This document shows positions 6,585 to 12,845 of a stretch of 12,845 nt of DNA, piece by piece. Where the stretch lies: NCBI GenBank assembly GCA_035765855.1, contig DASTWM010000395.1:1-12845 (forward strand), in the 5' to 3' direction. The stretch is from DASTWM01 sp035765855. GTDB lineage: Bacteria > Chloroflexota > Chloroflexia > Chloroflexales > Roseiflexaceae. The notes beneath the pieces are model-generated. The model searched no databases. It was not told where the DNA came from and was given only the letters and a program-made list of their open reading frames with translations. A program made the position numbers and the translations under genes. How positions within the stretch are numbered: position 1 is the first letter of the stretch; each line of letters opens with the position of its first letter.

Positions 6585-6601
6585 GTTGACAGGGCTTGAG
6601 T
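6579..6601. promoter_or_regulatory. Inverted repeat in the divergent control region, candidate operator
   Basis: ACTCAAG (6579-6585), nine-base spacer TTGACAGGG, CTTGAGT (6595-6601). The arms are perfect reverse complements, 16 nt centre to centre, and the left arm covers the regulator's -35 box. This fits a dimer-bound operator for the WYL protein controlling itself and perhaps the genes to the right. Confidence 0.55.
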
Positions 6602-6615
6602 TGAAAGTACGGCGC

Positions 6616-7002
6616 ATGATCATGACAGGCAAACAGGTTGTTGCCGATTTCTGGGCCACCATGCAAACCAACGACTGGCGAACAGCTGGCGCGTTGCTCG
6701 CCGATGCATACGTGCTCGAATGGCCGCAATCAGGCGAACGGATCGTCGGGCGCGACAACTTTGCCGCGATGAACGAGCACTATCCGGCGGCGGGACGCTG
6801 GCAGTTCACTGTGCATCGGCTGCTTGCGGATGGCGCGCAGGTCGTCAGCGATGTGACGGTGACAGATGGAGCGCGTGTGGATCGCGCAATCACGTTTTCA
6901 ACCGTGCGCGACGGCAAAATCGTGCAGCAGGTTGAGTTCTGGCCCGAACCGTTCGCGGCACCAGCATGGCGTGCTGCGCTGGTCGAGCGTGCTGAAGGAT
7001 GA
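6616..7002 (+). CDS. SnoaL-like / NTF2-fold protein
   Basis: A small soluble protein, 128 residues if started at the ATG 6616 (MIMTGKQVVADFW), 126 if at 6622; a TTG further up (6586) is open but overlaps the promoter region and is not favoured. No strong ribosome site separates the options. The sequence has the feel of the SnoaL/NTF2 fold: an N-terminal helix, a region with NDWRTAGALLADAYVLEWP, GRDNFAAMNEHYP, then alternating strands rich in V, T and D (VVSDVTVTDGARVDRAITFSTVRDGKIVQQVEFW). Members range from isomerases and cyclases to binding proteins, so no reaction can be assigned. It ends 26 nt before the toroid gene, probably in one transcript, and is divergent from the WYL regulator. Confidence 0.8.
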   Translation: MIMTGKQVVADFWATMQTNDWRTAGALLADAYVLEWPQSGERIVGRDNFAAMNEHYPAAGRWQFTVHRLLADGAQVVSDVTVTDGARVDRAITFSTVRDGKIVQQVEFWPEPFAAPAWRAALVERAEG

Positions 7003-7028
7003 GGAAGCCTTTTAAAGGAGCAAAAGAG

Positions 7029-7886
7029 ATGAATGATGTGCTTTCCCGCGCCGGTGATTTCATCTGGCGCAACGCGCGGCTGATCGACCGCCACCTTTTC
7101 GCGTTTCACTTTCATGATGGTTCGGGCGACGCGGTGCTGCAAGCGCTACGGGCCTATCAGAATGCCGACGGCGGCTTTGGCAACGCGCTGGAGCCGGACA
7201 TTCGCTGCCCCGACAGCCAGCCCGTGCCGGTGCAGCATGCATTGGAATACCTGGAGGTCGTCGTCGCTGACAGAGTCATGGTTCAACGGGCGTGCGATTT
7301 CCTCACGACGATTACGACCGATGCAGGCGGCGTGCCATTTGTCCTGCCTTCGGTGAACAAATATCCGCACGCGCCATGGTGGCAAACCGACGACAACCCA
7401 CCCGCATCGTTGAACCCGACCGCCGCAATCGCGGGGCTGCTGCACAAACTCGGCATGCAGCATCAGTGGCTTGCGCGCGCGACGGCATTTTGCTGGGCCA
7501 GGCTGCCGCAATTTCACGCCACAGAAATGCATGATCTTGCCAGCGTGCTCGTATTCTTGCGCTATGTGCCGGACCGCGAACGCGCCGGGCAGGAGCTTGA
7601 CCGTGTGATGGCCGAAGCGCGCGCCGCCGGTCTGATTGCCGCCGCCGGAGCGGAAGGCTACGTGCGCAAGCCGCTCGACTGGGCACCCACGCCGGAGCAT
7701 CCCTGCCGCCGCTTCTTCAGCGATGACGAGATCAACGCGCACCTCGACGAACTCATTGCGAGCCAGGGCGAGGACGGCGGCTGGAACATCGCATGGCCAG
7801 CGATCAGCCCGGCATGCGAGGTGGAGTGGCGCGGCTGGGTGACGCTGCAAAAGCTGTTGACGCTGCGGGCGTACGGGCGGTTGTGA
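7029..7886 (+). CDS. Alpha/alpha-toroid protein, prenyltransferase/squalene-cyclase-like, uncharacterised
   Basis: A 285-residue soluble protein. The frame is open from an ATG at 6999 that overlaps the previous stop, but AAAGGAG at 7014-7020, 8 nt before ATG 7029, marks the better start. Two repeat motifs of the terpenoid-cyclase toroid type are visible, QNADGGFG (44-51) near the N terminus and SQGEDGGW (245-252) near the C terminus, with helical sequence between them and a conserved-looking PPASLNPTAAIAGLLHK block (124-140). It has no DXDD class II cyclase motif and none of the prenyltransferase zinc ligands in recognisable form, and is about half the length of squalene-hopene cyclase, so cyclase activity is not supported. 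It may act in carbohydrate or lipid chemistry or simply bind. It pairs with the SnoaL-like gene and ends 7 nt from a convergent gene with no visible terminator. Confidence 0.75.
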   Translation: MNDVLSRAGDFIWRNARLIDRHLFAFHFHDGSGDAVLQALRAYQNADGGFGNALEPDIRCPDSQPVPVQHALEYLEVVVADRVMVQRACDFLTTITTDAGGVPFVLPSVNKYPHAPWWQTDDNPPASLNPTAAIAGLLHKLGMQHQWLARATAFCWARLPQFHATEMHDLASVLVFLRYVPDRERAGQELDRVMAEARAAGLIAAAGAEGYVRKPLDWAPTPEHPCRRFFSDDEINAHLDELIASQGEDGGWNIAWPAISPACEVEWRGWVTLQKLLTLRAYGRL

Positions 7887-7893
7887 GCATTGC

Positions 7894-8247
7894 TTATGTT
7901 TGCGAGGTGTCTTCCCATGGCGTCGCGCTCACGTCGTCATGGTGAAGCAGGCGCTGCCCGATCCGCTCGATTCGCATGATCAGGCGGCATGCCGGGTCGG
8001 GGCAGGTCACGCGCGCGTCGGTTTCCATCCAGTCGGCGGGGTGATTGCGGCGCTGCTTGGCGGGCAGCAGCGGGATGGCGGCCTGCAAGGCATACAGGCA
8101 GAAGTCTGCGCCGTCCGGCAGCGAAAGCTTGCCGCCGCGCAGAAACACCCTGTCGCCGACGCGCATGGCGCACGTACACTGCCCTTCGATCGCTTCAACG
8201 ACAACGGCAAGGTCGTACAGCGGAAAGGTATCAGAAGACTCGGTCAT
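7894..8247 (-). CDS. TIGR04076 family protein
   Basis: A 117-residue soluble protein matching the TIGR04076 pattern as I know it: an N-terminal YDLAVVVEAIEGQCTCAMRVGDRV, a central LPDGADFCLYALQAAIPLLPA, and a late VTCPDPACRLIMRIERI. Cysteines 24, 26, 50, 82 and 87 could include a metal or redox site, but the family's function is not established. Its ATG (8247-8245) overlaps the TGA of the LLM oxidoreductase gene by four bases (ATGA), so it is probably translated by coupling and belongs to that unit as its last gene. The final 20 residues are poorly conserved-looking. The stop is TAA at 7894-7896. Confidence 0.78.
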   Translation of the reverse strand: MTESSDTFPLYDLAVVVEAIEGQCTCAMRVGDRVFLRGGKLSLPDGADFCLYALQAAIPLLPAKQRRNHPADWMETDARVTCPDPACRLIMRIERIGQRLLHHDDVSATPWEDTSQT

Positions 8248-9257
8248 GACTCGCTCAACAGCGGCTGCAACGCGGGCAGAACCTGCTTGCCGAGCAGCCG
8301 CAGCCCTTCTGCTTCGTTCAGGCCGTGCGGCGTGCCGAACTCGATGCGCTGCGCGCCCGCCTGAAACAGCGCGGCAGCCTGATCCGCGACATCGTCAGGC
8401 GTGCCAGCAAAGGCCAGCTTCCGCAGCAAGTCGTCCGAAATATCGTGCGCCGCGCGGTCGAAGTCGTAGGCCGCAGCAGCGGCGCTGACGCGCTCAATCA
8501 ATGCTGGCTCAAGATCGAGCGTGTGATCGAGTTGCGCGATGATCGGCAGGTACAGCGCCGCCTCGCGCCGCGCGAGCTTCCGCGCCGCAGCGCCATCGCG
8601 ATCCACCACGGTGACAGCCCCGACGACAATGCCAATCGCGTCAGAGCTGCGCCCGGCATGGCGGGCAGCGGCAGCTATGCTTGCCGCGACCTGCGGCACG
8701 ACCGCCGGATTCGCGGTGCCACCAATCTTTACTTCCGTAGTATACGGCGCGCATGCGCGGATGGCGCGCTGGCCCCACGCGCCGAGCAGCAGCGGCACAT
8801 CGGGACGAAGGATGTTCCAGCGCAACGCATCGCCGCCCGCAAGCGCGAAGATCTCGCCGTGGTACGGCTGCGTCGAGCGCGACAGCAGGTGCTGCACGCA
8901 TTCCATGGCCTCGCGCAGCGCCGTGACTGGCCGCGCCGGTGCCATGCCGACGAAATCGAGCCATGCGCCGCGTGCCAGCCCAAGATACGCGCGGCCCTGC
9001 GACATTTCATCGATCAGCGCGATATTGCCGGCGATATTGATCGGGTGGCATGTGAACGGATTCACCGCTGCCGGGCCGAGCCGCACGCGGCGCGTGTTGC
9101 GCGCGATCTCCAGCAGGGGCAGCCATGCCGGTTGGAAGAGCATGTCGTTGTACACCGAAACGCCGTCGAAGCCATAGCCTTCCGCCGTCGCGCCGAGCGC
9201 GCCATAGGCGGTAATCGGATGGTCGGTTTGAAACGCAATGCTCAACGTGCGCTGCAT
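8244..9257 (-). CDS. Luciferase-like (LLM class) flavin/F420-dependent oxidoreductase
   Basis: A 337-residue soluble enzyme of the bacterial luciferase superfamily (TIM barrel). Visible family signs are AYGALGATAEGYGFDGVSV near the N terminus, TRRVRLGPAAVNPFTCHP, EMSQGRAYLGLARGAWLDFVG, the PVLLG-like PDVPLLLGAWG and the C-terminal FAGTPDDVADQAAALFQAGAQRIEFG. The length and the GARGAWLDFVG-type region resemble F420-dependent members of the methylene-tetrahydromethanopterin-reductase-like group more than FMN luciferases, but the cofactor cannot be fixed by eye. The substrate is unknown. The gene starts 13 nt after the GH57 stop and overlaps the next gene by four bases, so it is the middle of a three-gene unit. 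The ribosome site is modest (GAAAGAGC). Confidence 0.88.
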   Translation of the reverse strand: MQRTLSIAFQTDHPITAYGALGATAEGYGFDGVSVYNDMLFQPAWLPLLEIARNTRRVRLGPAAVNPFTCHPINIAGNIALIDEMSQGRAYLGLARGAWLDFVGMAPARPVTALREAMECVQHLLSRSTQPYHGEIFALAGGDALRWNILRPDVPLLLGAWGQRAIRACAPYTTEVKIGGTANPAVVPQVAASIAAAARHAGRSSDAIGIVVGAVTVVDRDGAAARKLARREAALYLPIIAQLDHTLDLEPALIERVSAAAAAYDFDRAAHDISDDLLRKLAFAGTPDDVADQAAALFQAGAQRIEFGTPHGLNEAEGLRLLGKQVLPALQPLLSES

Positions 9258-9270
9258 GGCTGCTCTTTCA

Positions 9271-10668
9271 TTATGCGCGCTGCAAATGGCGCGTGAAGAT
9301 ATGATCGCCGCGCTGGCCGGTGCGCTGGCTGATCACCGTTTGCAGCGCGGTGCGCCCGCTGGCCGTCAGATCGATGCCGGTCGCGCGCCTGGTCAGCCAC
9401 ACGGCCTGCGCCATGTAGCGTACATTATTTTTCGGCTCGATACGGTCGAAATCTTCAAAGAACCAGCCACACGAAGTAAAAGCGCGCTGCCGCTCGAATT
9501 GGGCCTGAAGCAGCAGGCCGATCCGCGTCGTCAGTTCCTCGTCCAGTCGCCGCCCGGCTGCCTCGTGAATCAGTTCCGCCGCCGATTGCCGGCCAAGCAC
9601 CACGTTGATATAGCGGTGACGAAGCTGCCATGGCTCGGCAATGTGCGGCTGCACAGTGGTGCGGTACACCTCATCCACCAGCGCGGCCATGTGATTCAGC
9701 GAGTGCCGCAGGTGCGCCTTCCAGGTGGTGCTTGGCGTGCAGCCACACTCGTCCATCCAGCGCACCACGCCATGGTGACAACTCCACGACGTGCGTTCAC
9801 GAATGCGGACGGTCTGACGCGGCGGGTGCTCGCGCAACCAGCGCGCCGGATACGTCGGTTCGATGCCGGCCTGCCGGCTCGCGCGACTGAGCAGGTACGC
9901 CAGAAACTTGTCGCGGAACGGCTGGTGGTGGCCGTACAACTCGCCGTCGGACGCAACCAGCACAAGCTGCGGTTGATGCCGCCATGCCTTTTCTGCCATG
10001 TAGCGCGGCTCCAGATAGCTATGCACAAAGGCGTCGGCATTGGTGGTGATGCTGGGATCGAAGCTGATTCGCCCGCTCAAATCCTGCTGGTAGAAAAATG
10101 CCGTGATACTGCGGCCTTCCGGCAGCATCACGCGGTACGGCTCGGTGGTGTCGATAAATGGCGCATCGGCCTGCCACGGCGCGAGAATGGTGAACTCGAT
10201 GCCATGGTCGGCCAGCACAGTCAGTGTCTCGGTATCGACGGCTGTTTCGGGCAGCCACATGCCCTGCGGCCTGCGCCCGAAATGATGTTCAAAATCGGCG
10301 ATCCCCCAACTGATCTGCGTGACCTTATCTTCGTAGGTCGCCAGCGGCAGAATCGTATGATGATACGACTGTGCCATCGCATTGCCCACACCATAGCGCT
10401 CGACATTCGTACGATCCTGCATAATGATGCGCTGATAGGTCGTCGGGTCGAAGGCGCGCATCCATGAAAAGATCGTCGGGCCGAAATTGAAACTCATGCT
10501 TGCAAAATTGCCAAGCGCCGCGTTCGGCTGGTAGCACTCCGCATGAATGCGCTCGTTCCAGTTATGGTGCGGGTTCGCGCCGGCTTCACGAGGAATTGTG
10601 CCGGTCAGCGGGTCTTCACGCGGCGGCTGATAAAAGTGGCCGTGAACGCACAGGGAAGCTGCTTCCAT
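9271..10668 (-). CDS. Glycoside hydrolase family 57 protein with shortened DUF3536 region
   Basis: A 465-residue protein starting at ATG 10668, with GAGG 5 nt before it. The N-terminal half is a GH57 barrel: HGHFYQPP (9-16) is the first conserved region; NWNERIHAECYQPNA (36-50), SFNFGPTIFSWM (59-70), GMWLPETAVD (136-145, Glu141 as possible nucleophile) and LVLVASDGELYGHHQPF (235-251, Asp241 as possible acid/base) follow. After residue 293 it has TSWSCHHGVVRWMDECGC, the opening of DUF3536, and FTSCGWFFEDFDRIEP (397-412). DUF3536 proteins I know of are often around 800 residues, so this version lacks much of the C-terminal part, yet the reading frame ends cleanly 13 nt before the next gene, with no sign of decay. 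GH57 enzymes act on alpha-glucans; the substrate of this subgroup is not established. First gene of the unit with the LLM oxidoreductase and TIGR04076 genes. Confidence 0.88.
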   Translation of the reverse strand: MEAASLCVHGHFYQPPREDPLTGTIPREAGANPHHNWNERIHAECYQPNAALGNFASMSFNFGPTIFSWMRAFDPTTYQRIIMQDRTNVERYGVGNAMAQSYHHTILPLATYEDKVTQISWGIADFEHHFGRRPQGMWLPETAVDTETLTVLADHGIEFTILAPWQADAPFIDTTEPYRVMLPEGRSITAFFYQQDLSGRISFDPSITTNADAFVHSYLEPRYMAEKAWRHQPQLVLVASDGELYGHHQPFRDKFLAYLLSRASRQAGIEPTYPARWLREHPPRQTVRIRERTSWSCHHGVVRWMDECGCTPSTTWKAHLRHSLNHMAALVDEVYRTTVQPHIAEPWQLRHRYINVVLGRQSAAELIHEAAGRRLDEELTTRIGLLLQAQFERQRAFTSCGWFFEDFDRIEPKNNVRYMAQAVWLTRRATGIDLTASGRTALQTVISQRTGQRGDHIFTRHLQRA

Positions 10669-10739
10669 AGATGCCTCGTCGTTACTCCTTTGTAGTCGAT
10701 AGACTGCTCGCCAACGTACACGGGTGACGAATCTTCCTT

Positions 10740-10795
10740 TATAGTATAAAACGTAACAACGATTGCATTGTTACATTTGTCTGAACAAATGTAAC
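10740..10795 (-). promoter_or_regulatory. Control region of the GH57 unit: three-arm nested palindrome plus TATACTATA
   Basis: GTTACATTTGT (10770-10780), loop CTGA, ACAAATGTAAC (10785-10795) is a perfect 11-bp inverted repeat. Its left arm also pairs with GTAACAA at 10753-10759 (partner TTGTTAC, 10768-10774), so two hairpins are mutually exclusive. Next to this, TATAGTATA (10740-10748; TATACTATA on the minus strand) is a likely -10 region for the GH57 gene about 70 nt downstream. There is no T run after the 11-bp stem in either direction, so a terminator is less likely than an operator pair or attenuator. Confidence 0.6.
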
Positions 10796-10832
10796 CTTTG
10801 GATGATCAAATTGCCATTTGCACGTCGGCAGG

Positions 10833-12050
10833 TTATGCCATGATCTCCTTTGCGTTGCCTGCATCCAGCGCTGGCGGCTCGTCGGTTTGGCGCTCCACGA
10901 GCACAGGCAGACGTACCGCAAATGTCGATCCACTGCCGGATCTGCTCTGCACGCTGATGCTGCCGCCCATGAGCTTGCTGAAGCTTTGGCTCAACGCTAA
11001 CCCCAGGCCGCTGCTGCCGCGTGTCGCTGCATTGGACAATTGTGAAAATGGTTGAAACAGCTTCTCAAGATGCTCATCCGCAATGCCAATGCCGGTATCG
11101 GTCACATCGAAACAGATCCAATCCTGTTCGGCAGCGCGCTCGTGCGCCACGGCAAGCGTGATCGTGCCATCGGACGTGAACTTTGCCGCATTGCTGAGCA
11201 AATTGAGCAGAATCTGCTGGATTTTACCACGATCGGCGTAGACAACCGGCGGCACATTAGCTGCTTGAGTGTGGATGGTATTATGCTGTTTTTGCACCAG
11301 CGGCTTCACCAGGTCAGCAACTTCGTCCACAAACAGCGCCAGATCGAAATATTCAGCATGGAGTTCCATGCGGCCCGCCTCGATCCTGCCCAGGTCAAGC
11401 ACATCGTTGATGAGGTGCAGAAGATGGTGGCTGGCTTTGCGAATGCGGTTGATATCGGCCATCAATTCCTGATTGCCCGCCTGGGTGGCCTGCATGTGAA
11501 TCAAATCGCTGAATCCGAGAATCGAGGTGAGCGGCGTTCGAAACTCGTGGCTCATGTTGGCGAGAAACATGGTTTTGGCACTACTTGCCGTTTCGGCGCT
11601 GCGCCGCGCCTCGGCGAGCTCCTCCTGGATTCGCATGCGTTCGGCGATCTCAGCCTGGAGCGCCGCGCGTTCGCGGGCAAGCTCCTGCGCCTGCCGCTTC
11701 ACCCTGGCAATGAATTCGCTCAGCCAGCCCGCTGCGCCGCCGACCACCACGCCCATGACGCTGCCCGGCCATTGATCAAGCACGACCGTAATGCCCGATG
11801 GCGTCAGCACGTCGAACAGCAGCACATGCAGCCCGATGCTTACGACGCCGGCCAGCAGGCCGCCGCGCCACCCAAGCAGAAAACCAGCACAGACCAGCGG
11901 AATCACCGAAAGCGACGCTGCAATCACGCCCATGCGCCCATACGTCAGCAGCAGCAGCACGGAATAACCGGCAAACACGCCCAACGTGATACTAATACGG
12001 ATAGTGCGCGACCATGGAACAGCAACGCGAGAAACCTGGCGTGAGTGCAT
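10833..12050 (-). CDS. Membrane-bound sensor histidine kinase (HisKA-HATPase_c), orphan
   Basis: A 405-residue inner-membrane kinase. Hydrophobic helices lie at about residues 18-36, 41-60, 64-80 and 97-113 with very short loops, so there is no real extracellular sensor domain and the signal may be sensed in the membrane. A coiled coil (about 115-160) leads to the H box MSHEFRTPLTSIL (166-178) with the phospho-accepting His168. The ATPase part has N box QILLNLLSNAAKF (279-291), G1 DTGIGI (318-323), F box PFSQL (334-338) and G2 GLGLAL (348-353), all intact. No receiver domain is fused and no response regulator is encoded beside it, so its partner lies elsewhere. It is divergent from msrA. The ATG at 12050 has AGG 7 nt upstream. 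The stop is TAA at 10833-10835. Confidence 0.93.
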   Translation of the reverse strand: MHSRQVSRVAVPWSRTIRISITLGVFAGYSVLLLLTYGRMGVIAASLSVIPLVCAGFLLGWRGGLLAGVVSIGLHVLLFDVLTPSGITVVLDQWPGSVMGVVVGGAAGWLSEFIARVKRQAQELARERAALQAEIAERMRIQEELAEARRSAETASSAKTMFLANMSHEFRTPLTSILGFSDLIHMQATQAGNQELMADINRIRKASHHLLHLINDVLDLGRIEAGRMELHAEYFDLALFVDEVADLVKPLVQKQHNTIHTQAANVPPVVYADRGKIQQILLNLLSNAAKFTSDGTITLAVAHERAAEQDWICFDVTDTGIGIADEHLEKLFQPFSQLSNAATRGSSGLGLALSQSFSKLMGGSISVQSRSGSGSTFAVRLPVLVERQTDEPPALDAGNAKEIMA

Positions 12051-12252
12051 AACAATGCCTGAGAATCTAACCGGGTTCTAAAATGGTTTACAGCTCTGCC
12101 GGGTATACTATACACCACTTTGCTGTATAGATTGTTACAATGTCGTCGCGTATATATGATAAAGTTGTATTCTTATACATCGTATATGCGAATCAACTGC
12201 GAAAAGAGTATACTTACACTGTTGACCAGACCGTATTGAAAGGAATGATGCA
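12051..12252. promoter_or_regulatory. AT-rich divergent promoter region between histidine kinase and msrA
   Basis: For msrA, TTGTTA (12132-12137) and TATGAT (12155-12160) are separated by 17 nt, giving a leader of about 85 nt; a ribosome site GAAAGGAA (12238-12245) precedes ATG 12253. For the kinase, the TATACTATA copy at 12104-12112 gives TATAGT on the minus strand about 57 nt before its ATG, without a clear -35. CGTATAT recurs at 12149-12155 and 12181-12187, 32 bp apart. No gene or RNA is seen here. Confidence 0.5.
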
Positions 12253-12828
12253 ATGAGTGCTGAACATACTCATGCGAGCGACATGAAAAGCAGCGAAGTG
12301 GCGACATTGGCAGGCGGGTGCTTCTGGTGCCTGGAGGCGGTGTACGACGAGGTGAAGGGCGTGACCAACATTGTCTCAGGCTACGCTGGCGGCCACGTCG
12401 CCAATCCGTCGTACCGCGATGTATGCACCGGGCGCACCGGCCATGCCGAGGTGGTGCAATTGACATTCGATCCGCAGGTCGTATCATTTCGCGATCTGCT
12501 GCACATTTTCTTTACGATTCACGACCCGACCACGCTGAATCGCCAGGGCGGGGATGTCGGCACGCAGTACCGCTCGGCAATTTTCTATCACACGCCGGAG
12601 CAGAAGGATGTCGCCGAGCAGGTGATTAAAGAGCTTCAACAGGATAAGGTGTGGGACGCCCCGATTGTCACGGAGATCGTGCCGTTCGAGACGTTCTACG
12701 TGGCCGAGGATTATCACCATCAATACTTCCAGAACAATCCGAACCAGCCGTATTGCCAGGTGGTTGTCGCGCCCAAGGTGGCGAAATTCCGCAAGCATTA
12801 CATCAGCCAATTAAAAGCCAGCGCGTAA
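12253..12828 (+). CDS. msrA: Peptide methionine-(S)-sulfoxide reductase MsrA
   Basis: A 191-residue soluble repair enzyme that reduces methionine-(S)-sulfoxide in proteins and as free amino acid, normally recycled by thioredoxin. The catalytic motif GGCFWCLEAVY (residues 21-31, nucleophile Cys23) is intact, followed by the family blocks VSGYAGGHVANPSYRDVCTG, GHAEVVQLTFDP, FFTIHDPTTLNRQGGDVGTQYRS and the C-terminal FYVAEDYHHQYFQNNPNQPYC. No MsrB domain is fused. The ATG at 12253 has GAAAGGA 8 nt upstream; M11 is an alternative that would remove a short non-conserved His-containing tail. It is divergent from the histidine kinase; whether that kinase responds to oxidative stress is speculation. 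Only 17 bases follow the stop in this window. Confidence 0.97.
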   Translation: MSAEHTHASDMKSSEVATLAGGCFWCLEAVYDEVKGVTNIVSGYAGGHVANPSYRDVCTGRTGHAEVVQLTFDPQVVSFRDLLHIFFTIHDPTTLNRQGGDVGTQYRSAIFYHTPEQKDVAEQVIKELQQDKVWDAPIVTEIVPFETFYVAEDYHHQYFQNNPNQPYCQVVVAPKVAKFRKHYISQLKASA

Positions 12829-12845
12829 GATATGGCTGTCAGGCA

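Noticed and set aside
6586..6591. TTGACA as the -35 of the SnoaL-like gene
   Set aside because: No -10-like hexamer occurs 16-18 nt downstream (the bases there are ACGGCG); it lies inside the spacer of the inverted repeat.
7029..7886. Squalene-hopene cyclase or second terpene cyclase
   Set aside because: Too short and no DXDD motif; only the QW-like repeat ends are present.
8325..9296. A 323-codon open frame on the plus strand
   Set aside because: Antisense shadow of the LLM oxidoreductase gene; arginine-rich, low-information protein.
9238..10467. A 409-codon open frame on the plus strand
   Set aside because: It is antisense to the clearly recognisable GH57 gene; codon bias in G+C-rich DNA keeps the opposite strand open. 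No family motif and no ribosome site.
10770..10795. The 11-bp hairpin as rho-independent terminator of the histidine kinase
   Set aside because: No T run follows the stem on the minus strand and the stem is AT-rich; an operator or attenuator fits better.
11052..12044. A 330-codon open frame on the plus strand
   Set aside because: Antisense shadow of the histidine kinase gene, whose motifs are all intact.
1..12845. CRISPR array, tRNA/rRNA genes, insertion sequences, toxin-antitoxin or phage genes
   Set aside because: No spaced direct repeats, no tRNA-like cloverleaf, no transposase or integrase motifs and no terminal repeats were found on reading both strands by eye.

Overview
The window is bacterial chromosomal DNA. 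Coding parts are G+C-rich (about 60% by eye) and promoter regions are clearly AT-rich. It carries ten complete genes, an eleventh (a transporter) cut by the left edge, and no RNA gene, CRISPR array, transposase or phage gene. The protein set suggests the phylum Chloroflexota, perhaps a relative of Roseiflexus, Kouleothrix or Herpetosiphon: a YafY-type WYL regulator starting MYHPTSRVL, DUF4395, TIGR04076, a DUF3536-type GH57 protein and a bacterial class I terpene synthase. This placement is an inference from family resemblance; no marker gene is present.

Layout. 2-1501 (+): 3'-terminal part of an SLC13-type permease with two TrkA-C domains. 1668-4171 (+): a class I terpene synthase followed 14 nt later by a membrane-anchored GAF-GGDEF diguanylate cyclase, closed by a rho-independent terminator at 4252-4281. 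An AT-rich leader with three hairpins precedes the terpene synthase; the last encloses its ribosome binding site. 4361-4750 (+): a small four-helix membrane protein with its own extended -10 promoter. It ends opposite a DUF4395 membrane protein (4976-5434, -), with a perfect 12-bp hairpin between them.

5532-6521 (-) is a WYL-domain regulator, divergent from a SnoaL-like protein (6616-7002, +) and an alpha/alpha-toroid protein (7029-7886, +). An inverted repeat lies over the regulator's own -35 box. 10668 to 7894 (-) is a tight three-gene unit: GH57/DUF3536 protein, LLM (luciferase-like) oxidoreductase, TIGR04076 protein, with gaps of 13 nt and a 4-nt ATGA overlap. Its upstream region holds a nested three-arm palindrome. 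10833-12050 (-) is an orphan membrane histidine kinase, divergent from msrA (12253-12828, +).

The genes look like several small independent units, not one pathway. The most interesting parts are the terpene synthase/diguanylate cyclase pair with its structured leader, the palindromic control region before the GH57 unit, and a 9-mer (TATACTATA) found exactly in three intergenic regions. No obviously new defence or mobile system is visible.
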